Origin: Istiophorus platypterus
Lineage: Eukaryota > Chordata > Actinopteri > Istiophoriformes > Istiophoridae
NCBI GenBank assembly: GCA_016859345.1
Contig: CM029126.1
Coordinates: forward strand, 4,384,001-4,448,000
Direction of reading: 5' to 3'
Length of the DNA: 64,000 bases
The notes below the pieces were generated by a model that did no database searches, was not told the origin of the DNA, and saw only the letters and a list, made by a program, of their open reading frames with translations. A program made the translations under genes and the position numbers. The number at the start of each line of letters is the position of its first letter. Positions within the stretch are counted from its first letter, which is position 1. Below, piece by piece: positions 14,101 to 24,475 of this stretch.

Positions 14101-17100
14101 AATCTATATTCAGATTAACCAATAAACTACGCACTTAAATTTACATTGGGATCATTTGAGGCAAATATGGGGCAGTTACACTGGATCACCAGCAGCAGCA
14201 TACATATAATACAGCACTAAAGTGGGATTAATTGCTTGTCACATTCCAAAAGTTGGATGTCTGGCGGTGGCACGCCACCGTTAAGCATCTGTGGGCAACT
14301 TGTGTTTGGCACCACTGGTTCCGCAGCTGTCAGCAAAGCAAGACAGAACTTTACCGGGCATATACTCAATTCATATTCTAGGTCAGTAACGAAAACGGTT
14401 TAAGCAGATGCACGGTGGCTCGAAAAGGAGCCGGCTACTTTATTTTGTTTGTCTTTCCATTATGTTTTTTCAGATTACAAACACAGACGACTGATTAGCC
14501 ATTTCCTCTCACGCAAGAACAGAATGTATGCGCGCATGTCGGTGGTCAGCTGGCTGTCGGCTGCGGCCTTTGTGTTGTGTTCAAGTGCAACTTTTAAACA
14601 GAAGACGTGAGGCGACGCACACTGTTTGATCAGTCTGCCTTTGTCGGTGCTAGTTCTCTAAGGTCAGCTTGGTGTGTCAGGGCCCTAATCTTCATACAGG
14701 CGTTCTGTGTTCTGCAACCACGGGGCCTAGGGCACATAGACCCATCCCGGAACAGTGATTAGCATATGTATGGGCCCTCTGCTCCTCAACTCCCACACAA
14801 AAGGCAGGCGGGCCTCGCAGCCACGAGGGCCAGGTGGTAAGCAGTGGGATTTCTCCTCGCCTCAGCCATAGCCGGGGGGACAGGTGCAAACAACTTCACC
14901 TCCATGCAGGGCTACATTACAGCTCAAAGGAGAGGCTGTCTTGAACTTGTGCAATGCACAACAAAAGAAGCCAGGGACCTTTTGTGTGCTGTTCTCTGCT
15001 GTTGTTGTCTCATAAAAAGAGCTGGGCCCAGGCATAGCTTGTTAACAGGAAACGGTCTCTGACTGTCCTTGAGGGAGTTTGTGCATTTAATCGCTCGAGG
15101 ACTGTCATGTGTGTCACACTCTCCCACATAATTACAACACAGCCAAATGTTTTCCATCTAAATATTTCCATGGCTTTGACGGACATAAATCTCTTCACTG
15201 AATTTTCATTTCAGTCAGCCTTTAATCAGATCTTTACTGATAATGGCTGAGGAATATAGTCAAGGCCAGGTCATTATATATAGCACAGGGTAATATCACA
15301 ATATGTGGGTAGATATGCGAGATTGCTGTGTATTTGTGCCCAGACGTTTTTGTGCATTAACATTTTCAGGACACAATAATTATCAAATTGATTTTCCATA
15401 TGTGTCCAGTCTCTCTCCAGAGCTGAACAGGAACCCTGTAATTAGAGGTGTTTACTCTGCATACAGCCACTTCAAGAGATCTTGCAAGGCCCTCTCAGTA
15501 CTTCCTCAGCCTACACACAAAGAAGTGAAGCCCATGTAAATGAGGCTTGGCGGTCCTCATTCAGACACATGAAAGGATTCTCCAAAGCAAAGAGGGAGCA
15601 GCCCTTGTCATGATCATACATATTCAATATTCTTTCATAACACAAACCCACCCAAAAGTACCCCTCCTCCAATAAAAAAAAAAAAATTAAGCTCTTTGAG
15701 AATAACTGCATTTAGCCAACAATCACATGGCAAGATCAGTGGGTGATCACATGTGCAGCTGCTATCCAGGAATACTGTGGTCAGGCACAATGTGAAATTC
15801 ATACATGGGCCTTATGAAGTGTTATAATGTATTAAAATGTGGTGCTGTGAGGGACTTTCAGACCATTTTACCCAAAATCTATTAGGCCCCTGTTGGCAGC
15901 AAGCTCCACCACCAGCCACCAAATTACTATAACAAATTCTTTGGCCATGGTTTATTAGTGTGTCTACTTCACCAGCCGCCGTGATAGAAACCAACATTTA
16001 TTTTGAAGTCCTAAGCACCATAATTTTCTGAGAGAGAGGTCAAAGTGAACAGTGAATTTGGGCATTTACTAATTTCATAATATTTTGGGGTATTTCTATG
16101 TCAAACTTGGAACTAACCTCTACTCCTTGCAGACCATATTGGGTAAAATTTGTCCAACTCTGATTATTAGACTATCTTTAGCCAGGTGTTCTTTGTACAG
16201 TGAGCTTACACATCCCCTTCTGAATATGACCTCCTGAGTCGTTTGACTCTGCTTCTCCTGACTTCAGTTTTTCACTTGATTTTGCAATGGGCCTTTCTGA
16301 TTAGTTACCACAATGCAAATGTATGACAAAATGATCAGTCACTGCCACCTGCTGAGCCGAATCTTATCCTCCCACATCTCGTCTTGAGCATATTTTGCCT
16401 TTATGTGACAGTTGACAGCGTATAGAGACGCAGGAAACAAGCAAGAGAGAAAGAGACAGACAGACAGACTGAGAGAGGGGTCATGTGGTGTGCACCTTTT
16501 GCTATCAGGGCACCCCACTTCTCTGAGGGTTAATCTTATCAGGCCACCTGCGTACCGACAAAGTTTTTTCATTTTTGGTACCGACCAATTTCGCTTTTTA
16601 GCATTTATATGTACATATAAATGTGTTAACATGCTGCAGTACTGTTAACATAGCATAATGATTAACTGGGAAACTGAGTGGAAAAGTGGATTTCCCATTA
16701 ATTTTTCCCAATGATAATTTAATACGAGTAACAGATGGAGCATTTCCAGCCAGCATGACAGAAACCAAAATTTTTGGAGGACCTAACACTACTATAATTT
16801 TCTGAGACAGAAAAAGATGAACAGTAAAAATGATAAACAGCTATGTTAAAAAAAAAAAAAAAAAAAACAACATCTGGCTCATTGATAAAAAATAAAAGTG
16901 GAAGTTACAAGAATGTGCGGGGGGGGGGGGGTATTACCAGTCCCAAGGTGTGTTTTAGCAAGAAACATTCAATCACTGAGCAGGTAAAAGCCAAAGATTA
17001 CTGTGTTGAGGGAACTGGCAACACAAGTTGGCAGCTTAAACAAATTTACTTTGAATTCTAATTAATTCTGGATCAGTTCAGCAACTTTTGTTCACAATTT

Positions 17101-20100
17101 TACAATTGACTACGGCTCTGATTCACACCTCTGACTGACTTCTCCATGGCAACAGCGGCTGAGCATCATGGGTATTGTAATATTTAGAACCAAACACCGT
17201 GCCGCACTAACAGACAAAACATGATTCCACAGAAATGATGCTGAAATAATTAATCGTGGTGGTCTCAACTTAAACAATGAGGACTTCTTCATTATCTAGG
17301 GGAGCCCATGTTTCTATATTAAGCAACATTAAAGATGTTGAAGAAAATTTTCTTCGCAATATTCATCTTGGCCTGTAGCCAAGATAGGATTCTTAGAATG
17401 GCATTGTACCTGTGTGGCTTTGTCTTTCATACAGGAAGGGTAGGGTCCATGTGAGTCTCGGGGCCACTGGCCGGTGAGGTATGGCCCTGTGATAGCGTCC
17501 AGGGAAGATGTCCGCCGGATGGCACTGGAACTCCGCACCTGCAACTTGGACCTTTCTGCTGTGAATCGAGGGAAATAAAAAGGATGAGGTACGCACACTC
17601 ACGCAGGCATCGGTGCTTGGTGAGAAACGTTCCCAGGAACCCCGAGGCATCTTTGACAGTGACACGTGCCAACTTTTCAGATTGTGTGAATGAGAGAAAA
17701 ATTCAAGAGACAGTACTAAAATGTCACTCTGTAATAACCTCTCAGTGCACATGCGCAGCCACGGACTGGAAGCCATATTCTAAGTGGCACATTAACTCAA
17801 ATGGTTTTACATTTTTGGCAAAAATAATCTTGTAAAAAAGAGCCTTATACCTGAATTGAAAAGCAAATATATAATCAAAGTAAGTTAGTTTATATATATT
17901 TCAGTATATTACATAATTAATTGGTACTCAGGTCCCTGGCAGAGGAAAGTTATGATAATATCTCCTAAATGTATTAACTGTAATAACACTTTACCCCTCA
18001 TATCTGTTGACTTCTGCAATTAACAGGGTTTTATTAAGAGGAAAACCTGCTTGCAAAAGTACACATTTCTAATCTGCCGAGTATCAGTGCAGAGCAGAGC
18101 AGGCTGGAGAGCTGAGGCCTGAAGCAAATGTAAATGGCTGAGCAAGAGTATCTGATGTTATGAGAGCAGTCTGGTGTGAGCCATAGCAGTTAAGCACACA
18201 CCACCCACATAAGAACTCATAAACAACTACACTACAATGCACATCAATACTGCCTGCATCCACTCAACATTCCTGCAGTGACATGCAGTTAAATAAATAA
18301 ATAAATTAATTAAAAAATAGAGAGAGAATAACAAAATATGTAAACACAAAGATATTAGCATGAGAACATTTTGATGCTGCAGTAAGTAACTGGATTCAAT
18401 TTATTAGCCTCATTTTTCACTTTGTGCGATAACCTTAAGTGAATGGAAACTTCTCTATTACTGTATCAAAGAGAGGCTAAATTAACAGAATGACGATCAG
18501 GAAATATGCCCATTTACTGTATTGCTTGCCTGAGAAGGCTCAGGCTGAGGCCTTTTCCGACACGACCACAGCCAACTAACACACACAGACTAAACTATCT
18601 ACATGAGGCACCCCTCTCCTAGCAGAACTACACAGCCATTCATTGTTGTTCTTTGTTCATAGAATACGCAGGCCTACCCACCCAAAGGTATTGCCTAAGT
18701 AAGCTTACTGGGCTACAGTAAAATTCCCTGAAGCATTGTAGACAAAGGAAGCAGGCTAAATTTCCATCAATATTGATATAGGCCAAGCCAGTGCTCTCAG
18801 AACCGGGATTGTGGTTATTTTCCATCGTCTCCCCACATGCCAGACTAGAATAATCTCCTGATGAGAAAAAAGAAACAGTGTGAAAGAAGCCAAGACATCA
18901 AAGCAGTCCATCTGCTGATTTCAGGGATAACTTAGTGGTGTCTGTGATATTAAAAAGAAAAAAAAAAGGAATATTTTCAGGCTGAATATTAATAAGAACT
19001 TTCCTTCACTGGCCATTCAGCAGGCTGTGAAAAAAAAAAAAAAATCTCCACATTTCCAGGGATAAATGGCTGGTTTATTAACTGTAGGGCAAAAGCAAAA
19101 GTGAAAACAAACATGTGGTCCAAATCAGTAAGCCATAGCAGAACGGTTTCCTGTAGGTTTTCACAAGGCTGCATGACACTGGCTAAGAGGGAAAATCTCA
19201 AAAATTTAAGCTCGATCTCGTGATCACAGGACAAATTCACTGCACTTTCAGTGTATCAGAATTTCGCATCTGTTTTTACTGTTACAACCTGTTGATACTT
19301 CATTCTTATAATTCTTTACTAGTATTATGTATTTATTGCACATTATATTAGTGCTGTATCAACCACTGAATCAGTTGCTTGATAAGTAGAAAATCTATCG
19401 GCATCCATAATAATTAATCAGTTATTGTTATTTTATAACACTGTGTAGTTGAACCTTCTCAAATGTGAAGATTTAGTTCTTTACTCGGTCATATATGACA
19501 GTCAACTGGATATATTTGGTTTTTGGATCGTTTGTTGGACAAAAATGTCCTTTTAAGCATTTCTGTGACCCTGTGACATTCTAGTTTTCTGAAATTTTAT
19601 AGAGAAAATAATAAAGGATTAAACCAAGAAAATAATCAAGAAATAAACTGATAATAAAAAAAGAATCATTCATTTCAGTCCCAAATGAGATTATTATTTG
19701 TAATATTACTCACTGCATTATAACATACTGATTCAGTTTGTAGAACTGTTCTGTTAATACTAATATAATATTTTCTGCCCAATGAATAATGCCTATTGCA
19801 TATCATCATGATGTTTTGGGATCAAACAGTTATGTCGGGATCTCATCAACCACTCAGCGACCCTGTGGTCCCTAGTTCAGTAGTAAAAATAGTTTAAAGT
19901 GTGATAATTGCAAGCAGAAATGTGGAGGCGGCACTGTCTTTAATACAATATGAATGATGACATTAATCTTGGCCATGATGTTTCAATGTTGTGAGTTTCA
20001 GCATCTGTCCCTCAGATGGCCAGGATATGGCTTGTTAGCTTTGTTAGCATCTCTTAATGAGCCCAAGGGGTACGTCCCACAACAAGCCATCTTGAACTCG

Positions 20101-21147
20101 TCTGAATGCTTCTAGATGGACGAGATGGTATGCTAGCAATGCTATCTTTTGTAACCAAACAGCTTAACATCACACTAGAGTTACCCTTCAACTCCCAGAT
20201 GCTTCACTGTGGTAAGCTGTGACCGGTAGACTCATAGAACTACAGAAAGCACAGTACAGTTCCAACAGAGTCAACTGATTTGGACAACACACTCATTTTC
20301 ACATTTGGTCCTACTCTGCACTTTGAATGGGTGACAATGAAGCAGGGCTGTTTCAGCACAGCTGGCACTTTGACAGAGAGCGGGACTTTCATTGTTGGGA
20401 CAGTATGGTAAGAGAATGATGTCATGCTGGTGAACCCAAAAGGTCATAACGTGGAATATAATTCTCTTCAGCCCATCCTTGATCATCGGGCCAAGATCTG
20501 AACTGTATGAACACCAGTGCAGTCCATTACCACCTGCACACTGTCTGGCATTGGCACTTGTGGTACTGTAGGGCACTCTGGACTGAATTTCCCACCAAAT
20601 GGCAAGCATTATGTCTGTGAGTGGGTTTAAAGTACTACAGTGAATGTTAAAATTACAGTGCAAAGCACACTGCTTCAGTCACATTAAGCTAGGGCGCCGC
20701 GATGAAAGATCGGGATGACTAATTCATGCTCACATTGTTATACTTGTTTGTTTCCTCAAAGATGCTGGACAACTTGCATCTCTGACTGTCAGTCACCACC
20801 GACCCCTTAATTGATATCAGAGGCCTCCTCATGCGTGTTTGGACTGCAAGGTCGCAGCCATAAAGGAGGGTCAGGTCTCCATCAGCACAGCTGACATGGG
20901 ACACTGGCCTGGGTTAGAGGTCGTCTCTCTCAGAGGGACTGAGGTATGCATGGCATGCTGCAGGGCTGGGAAATCAACACCGACTGCTGGCCAAACACGG
21001 GGTAAAATTTGTCATGCCTGGTAAGTCTGCCTACTCAGTTGTTGTAGAGGAGACTTCGTTTCCTGCCTCGCATGGTACACTGGTCAAGGTTGGAGGTCAT
21101 CTCATTCAAAGAACTGAGGAATGCGAAGTACGTCACAAACATAAAAT

Positions 21148-21179
<32 letters not shown>

Positions 21180-22687
21180 ACTCAACAATAACCAACATGC
21201 TGAACCGAGACAGCAGAGGTGCCATTTTGGTTGAAGGTAAGAGAGAGAGGCTATTAAAACAAGACTAATGGAGGTGTGTGGTTGATGTGTAGTGTGCAGC
21301 AATTTGTGATCCAGTCTCGTTAAGTGCAGGACACAATGGTAGCGAGAACACCTGGTGCTTTTCATGGGAACTTATTCAGATTCAGAAACTTCCGCCGGGT
21401 TAGAGCAGAACTAGAAGGAGACTCTTTTTGTCTGCAGATACTGGAAAAGCAAGCTCTATTCACACACACTTCCATATCGCAATGTGCTTCAAACACTTGC
21501 CAGATAGTGTGTGGTTGTGTCTGTGTCTCAGATAGTGCATGATTATGTCTGTGTTCTATACAGGAAACAAAAGGTTTAATGGGGGAAAAAAAAGCAGTAT
21601 TCTTCCAGCAAAAAAATGCAGTTCTGGCCTATGAAAGGATACAACTACCGGTCTGAAAAAAAAAGAAGAAAAAAAAATCGGCCACAGTGTCGATATTTGG
21701 CAGGAAAAGCTGCCACATAAATAAGATTTAGTGAAGCACTGGGAAATGTGGCTTTAGGGCTGCCTGGACTCTCATGTCCTCCTACAGTTTGTCTCCATAT
21801 CACTCCGGAGGAGCAGCTGAGCATGACATGCGACGACAGAGCACTCTCTTCCATGTGAGGGGCCACATGATGAGACCCGGCATATGGTGTTAAACGTGCC
21901 CAGTTACTCTGCACTGATGGGTCAGGATAGGTAACACCTGACCATTCGCTCAGCACTGCTCCTGCTGGGACTGACGTGGCCCCTTTTACAACTGAAAGTG
22001 TGTCTTTCTGCCAATTTTCTCCTCCCCCTCTCTCCTGTCAAAAGTCCATAGGAAGGAAGAGAGCCTGATAGTGCACTCTACTCTCTTTATGAGTGCCTAA
22101 TTGTGTAAGTGGATAATAGGCTAAATAGTTAATGTATCAACCTAGTGCACATCAAGTGCCAACGTTGTTCCGGGCCTACAGGCTACCACCTCAAATATAA
22201 TAGTGGACCCATTTTTGCACAATTACGATATTCAAATGCGACTGTATAAGCAGTGTCACAAAAAAAAGTTACCATGGCAAGTTCTCAGTGGACAAACAGC
22301 ACGTGGTGACATGGCATTTCTTGGCCTATGCATGGCAAGACAATTGAAAACCAGTGTTTCGTTTTGTTTTGTTTTTTTACCTCTGGAAACTGGAGAGTCT
22401 GGGGGGCAGGAGGAGTCCCTACTTTCGGGGGATAGTCTTTGCCTTGCATTTGCACTTCCTGAACTGAGTGTCGGGCTGGAGGGGGGGCTGGAGCCTCGGC
22501 TGTTCGTGGCACCTCCGTAGAGGGTCTGCGCCCGCGTCGGGCTGCTCTGACCCGCACGCAGGAGCTGGTAGGGCACGGTGGCACGGATGGGGTGCAAACG
22601 GCAGCCGCTGTTGTTGAACGAGCCGGGGGAGCCCGCATTGCTGCGTCTCACCCTCGGCTGCTGAAGCGAGTTGCTGGGGGCTGACAT
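2775..22687 (-). CDS. glcci1: Glucocorticoid-induced transcript 1 protein (GLCCI1, FAM117 family), 8 coding exons
   Basis: Spliced exons (22381-22687, 17410-17558, 9977-10066, 7661-7786, 6501-6638, 4301-4490, 3465-3585, 2775-3126) sum to 1473 nt, 490 residues plus stop, with every phase matching. Family landmarks in order: HPIRATVPYQLLR near residue 35, IRRTSSLDAITGPYLTGQW near 120, CMKDKATQTP near 150, QRSASWGSADHLKEQIAKL near 175, VEGINHELENVFI near 250, KPNNSYMFKREPPEGCEKV near 350 and CPDKNKVNFIP near 385. These fit GLCCI1 better than its paralogues FAM117A and FAM117B (for example ATVPYQLLR and GSAFCPVKLL). The protein is serine/proline-rich and mostly disordered. Known roles are a glucocorticoid-induced product, binding of dynein light chain LC8 and links to podocyte and asthma steroid-response biology; the biochemical activity is unclear. 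The chosen ATG has A at -3; an in-frame ATG at 22870 is the alternative start. Confidence 0.97.
3465..3585 (-). CDS. glcci1: glcci1 coding exon 7
   Basis: Encodes SSPLPKFATSPKPNNSYMFK and REPPEGCEKVKVFEEL. The strong donor GTAAGT gives phase 2, which joins exon 8 correctly. Confidence 0.95.
3586..4300 (-). other. glcci1 intron between exons 6 and 7
   Basis: AT-rich intron; no repeat or exon recognised. Confidence 0.8.
4301..4490 (-). CDS. glcci1: glcci1 coding exon 6
   Basis: A 190-nt exon ending in phase 1. It carries RDTDTQAPSS (the human RSIDTQTPS region) and EGSPCSAEEI. The serine-rich middle is diverged. Confidence 0.94.
4491..6500 (-). other. glcci1 intron between exons 5 and 6
   Basis: Two kilobases with one TG-rich imperfect microsatellite at about 4989-5043 that includes a short CG/CA alternation. 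No exon was seen. Confidence 0.8.
6501..6638 (-). CDS. glcci1: glcci1 coding exon 5
   Basis: A 138-nt phase-0 exon with IPVPKSLICRVPSSVEGINH and an acidic tail. It corresponds to the human SVEGI/NVEGI block. Donor GTAAGG. Confidence 0.94.
6639..7660 (-). other. glcci1 intron between exons 4 and 5
   Basis: No exon or recognised repeat; contains A-rich and C-rich homopolymer tracts. Confidence 0.75.
7661..7786 (-). CDS. glcci1: glcci1 coding exon 4
   Basis: A 126-nt phase-0 exon encoding a short predicted coiled coil (QIAKLRLQLQRSKQ) and then a Gln-rich stretch. Donor GTGAGC. Confidence 0.94.
7941..8011 (+). repeat. hAT-like short repeat, fragment
   Basis: Begins TAGGGCTGCAACAAACAATT and continues with ATTTTCAT and AATTAATCTG motifs, the start of an abundant fish non-autonomous repeat seen at seven other places here. 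An A-tract of about 24 bp follows. Confidence 0.7.
9977..10066 (-). CDS. glcci1: glcci1 coding exon 3
   Basis: A 90-nt phase-0 exon encoding TPGLWIDEGAEQ and the conserved HQRSASWGSADHLKE. Acceptor CTTCAG, donor GTAGAC. Confidence 0.95.
10126..10185. repeat. (CA)n microsatellite
   Basis: CA-rich tract with interspersed AAAC units, then a pure CA run. Confidence 0.9.
11064..11160. repeat. (GA)n microsatellite
   Basis: A pure GA run followed by higher-order units of GA repeats ending in GT. Confidence 0.95.
12985..13017. repeat. GGCTCC/AGCTCC hexamer repeat
   Basis: Short tandem array of GGCTCC and AGCTCC units. It creates Ser/Gly- and Pro/Ala-rich chance frames that lack splice or homology support. 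Confidence 0.85.
15971..16055 (+). repeat. Diverged local repeat, copy 1
   Basis: Shares blocks such as ATAGAAACCAA and ATAATTTTCTGAGA with 16747-16826 in the same orientation. Confidence 0.7.
16747..16826 (+). repeat. Diverged local repeat, copy 2
   Basis: Second copy of the unit at 15971-16055, about 780 bp away. I do not recognise the family. Confidence 0.7.
17410..17558 (-). CDS. glcci1: glcci1 coding exon 2
   Basis: Acceptor ends TTCACAG and the donor is GTACAA. Encodes the most conserved block of the family, RRTSSLDAITGPYLTGQWPR, ending in KDKATQ. Confidence 0.96.
17559..22380 (-). other. glcci1 intron 1 (4.8 kb)
   Basis: Contains a hAT-like repeat copy (19346-19675), a weak local duplication (20900-20950 and 21075-21125) and a CA run near 21158-21180. 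No exon was recognised. Confidence 0.8.
19346..19675 (-). repeat. hAT-like short repeat, reverse-oriented copy
   Basis: Contains AATTAATCAGTTATTGTTAT, TCAAATGTGAAGATT and TTTGGTTTTTGGATCGTTTG, in the reverse orientation of the family described at 24113. Confidence 0.65.
22381..22687 (-). CDS. glcci1: glcci1 coding exon 1 (residues 1-102)
   Basis: Begins at the ATG at 22685-22687 and encodes the Ser/Pro/Arg-rich N-terminus with the conserved ATVPYQLLR block. Donor GTAAAA; ends in phase 1. The frame stays open upstream of the ATG. Confidence 0.93.
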
Positions 22688-22779
22688 CCTCCGAAACTGG
22701 CTGTAATTCCTGTAGCAGTAAGAAAGACGTACTGCCAAAGTTGCTCCTTCTCTGGTGGTGGTAAGTGTCGGTGTTGGAG

Positions 22780-22852
22780 GAGGAGAAGGAGGAGAAGGAG
22801 GTGGCGGCGGCGGTGGTGGTGGTGGTGGTTGTGGTGGTGGCGGCGACGGGGG
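22780..22852. repeat. GGN-type triplet repeat in the glcci1 5' region
   Basis: GGA/GAA then GGC/GGT triplets on the plus strand. On the gene strand these would read as proline codons in frame with the glcci1 start, or as a GC-rich 5' UTR. Confidence 0.85.
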
Positions 22853-22993
22853 GAACGGTAAAATAAACATTAGCTTGTTAGCAAAAAAACAAAAAAAACA
22901 AAAACGTTAGCTTCCTTTTTTAAAAAAATTCAACTCATGCGCCCGAGGGGGGGAAAAAAAGCCCCGACACGCGTCAATCAGCGATAAACTTAC

Positions 22994-23120
22994 CTGAGAG
23001 ACACTAACACATGCCGCCGTGAGCCGTGACCGTCACATTCGTAACTTTAAAAGTTGTTTTTGACACTTCTTGAGACGTTTAATTCGCGTTTTCCAGCACT
23101 AGCTCCGTCTTCCCCATCAC
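22994..23120 (-). other. glcci1: Possible glcci1 non-coding first exon
   Basis: On the minus strand a consensus donor (CAG then GTAAGT, plus strand 22988-22996) lies upstream of the coding start, suggesting a spliced 5' UTR exon. The right boundary is only a guess from the promoter boxes. Confidence 0.4.
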
Positions 23121-23129
23121 GTCCACTCT

Positions 23130-23290
23130 CTCTAAGTGACAGTTGTTTCGGCCAGACTACTGGCTGATGCCTGTGGGCGGGCCACGCTGCTCAGATCCGA
23201 CGTCGTGATTGGACGGCGGCCTTGTACAGTAACGCCGCTGATTGGTGCGAGTCTGTCTATGGACCGTACTTTCAGCCAATCGCGTCGGCG
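23130..23290 (-). promoter_or_regulatory. glcci1: Predicted glcci1 promoter with three CCAAT boxes and a GC box
   Basis: ATTGG at 23208-23212 and 23241-23245, CCAAT at 23276-23280, and a GGGCGGG box at 23175-23181, in a locally GC- and CpG-rich stretch just upstream of glcci1. The CCAAT boxes are 33 and 35 bp apart, a spacing typical of NF-Y promoters. Confidence 0.65.
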
Positions 23291-23659
23291 ATGTGTTCTC
23301 CGTACAGCTAAAGTTTTTGGTGAACATTTACTGTGTTGCCCATGAATTTTACCTGTATACTGCATTTAATAGATATTGTAGTATACTACAGTACTGGATG
23401 AATACCAGAGTTTACACCTTATAAGGACATGACACAATCTGCCCTCAAGGTCCATTGGAAGCTGGAGACTGGTTTCTCTACAACATGGCTGGATCAGCAG
23501 CCAGGGCCCCACAAGGCCTAGTTTTTCTTCCATATCATTTGTCCACATATGTCAGAAATTTTTGCCGCTGAGGTACAGTTTCAACTATTTCCTAAATCCT
23601 CTATCCTTCGTCTTATGGCCAAGTCTTGTAGCAGGGCTCTGTGTCTAAATCTAGTGTCA

Positions 23660-23710
23660 AGAGTGTGTGTGTGTGTGTATACATATATATATATATATAC
23701 ATATATATAC

Positions 23711-23773
<63 letters not shown>

Positions 23774-23810
23774 GATATATATATATATATATAGATATAT
23801 ATATATATAT

Positions 23811-23869
<59 letters not shown>

Positions 23870-24019
23870 TATATATATAGATATATATATAGATATATAT
23901 ATCTATATAGATATATAGATATATATATAGATATATATATATATATATATATAGATATATATATCTATATAGATATATATAGACATATATAGACATATAT
24001 ATGTATATATACATATACA
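23660..24019. repeat. (TA)n microsatellite, about 360 bp
   Basis: GT repeat grading into TA repeats interrupted by GATA and ACATA units. It produces Tyr/Ile-rich chance frames on both strands. Confidence 0.97.
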
Positions 24020-24112
24020 CTGCTTCAAATTGCTTCCATATTTTCCTGTATAAAGTAATTTCCAAACACAAAACCTGGGGAAAGTTAGTAGGATTCCATT
24101 ATAGGAGAACTG

Positions 24113-24475
24113 TGAGGCTGCAACCATCAGCTATTTTCATTATCAATATGTCATTTATTTTCTTTATGAATCAATAGATTTTTCAGTGTATAAATGTCTG
24201 AAAATAGTGAAAAACAACATACTTATATTGTAAAACTGCTTGTTTTGGTTGAAGAACAATCAAAACCCCCCAAGATGTTGAGTTTACAGTCATTTTAAAA
24301 AAGGGGAAACTGCTAAATCACATTTGACAGGATGGCCACAGTGAATTTTTGGCAATTATGCTTAATAAATCATTCATTTGGTTAATCAATTAACTAAGTT
24401 GACACCAACTATTTTTTACTGTCAAATATCTATTTGATTAATGAACTAATCGTTTCTGGATTCAGTGTCTTGGGA
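24113..24475 (+). repeat. hAT-like short repeat, long copy
   Basis: Begins GAGGCTGCAACCATCAGCTA, includes TTTTCATTATCAATA, TCTGAAAATAGTGAAAAA and GAGTTTACAGTCAT, and ends in GGTTAATCAATTAACT-type motifs. This is the order of a common teleost non-autonomous repeat recalled from other genomes. Confidence 0.75.

Larger units (their letters stand above)
10067..17409 (-). other. glcci1 intron between exons 2 and 3 (7.3 kb)
   Basis: Large intron with a CA microsatellite (10126-10185), a GA microsatellite (11064-11160), a TCC/GGC triplet run (12985-13017) and a diverged repeat pair (15971-16055 and 16747-16826). No coding exon was supported. Large introns of such genes often hold enhancers, but none can be shown here. 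Confidence 0.8.

Noticed and set aside
20271..20663. A 130-codon frame on the minus strand in glcci1 intron 1
   Set aside because: Not recognised, no domain, and no splice sites that join it to glcci1; length is within chance.
23613..24071. Tyr/Ile-repeat frames on both strands
   Set aside because: Direct translation of a TA microsatellite; no splice, start or homology support.
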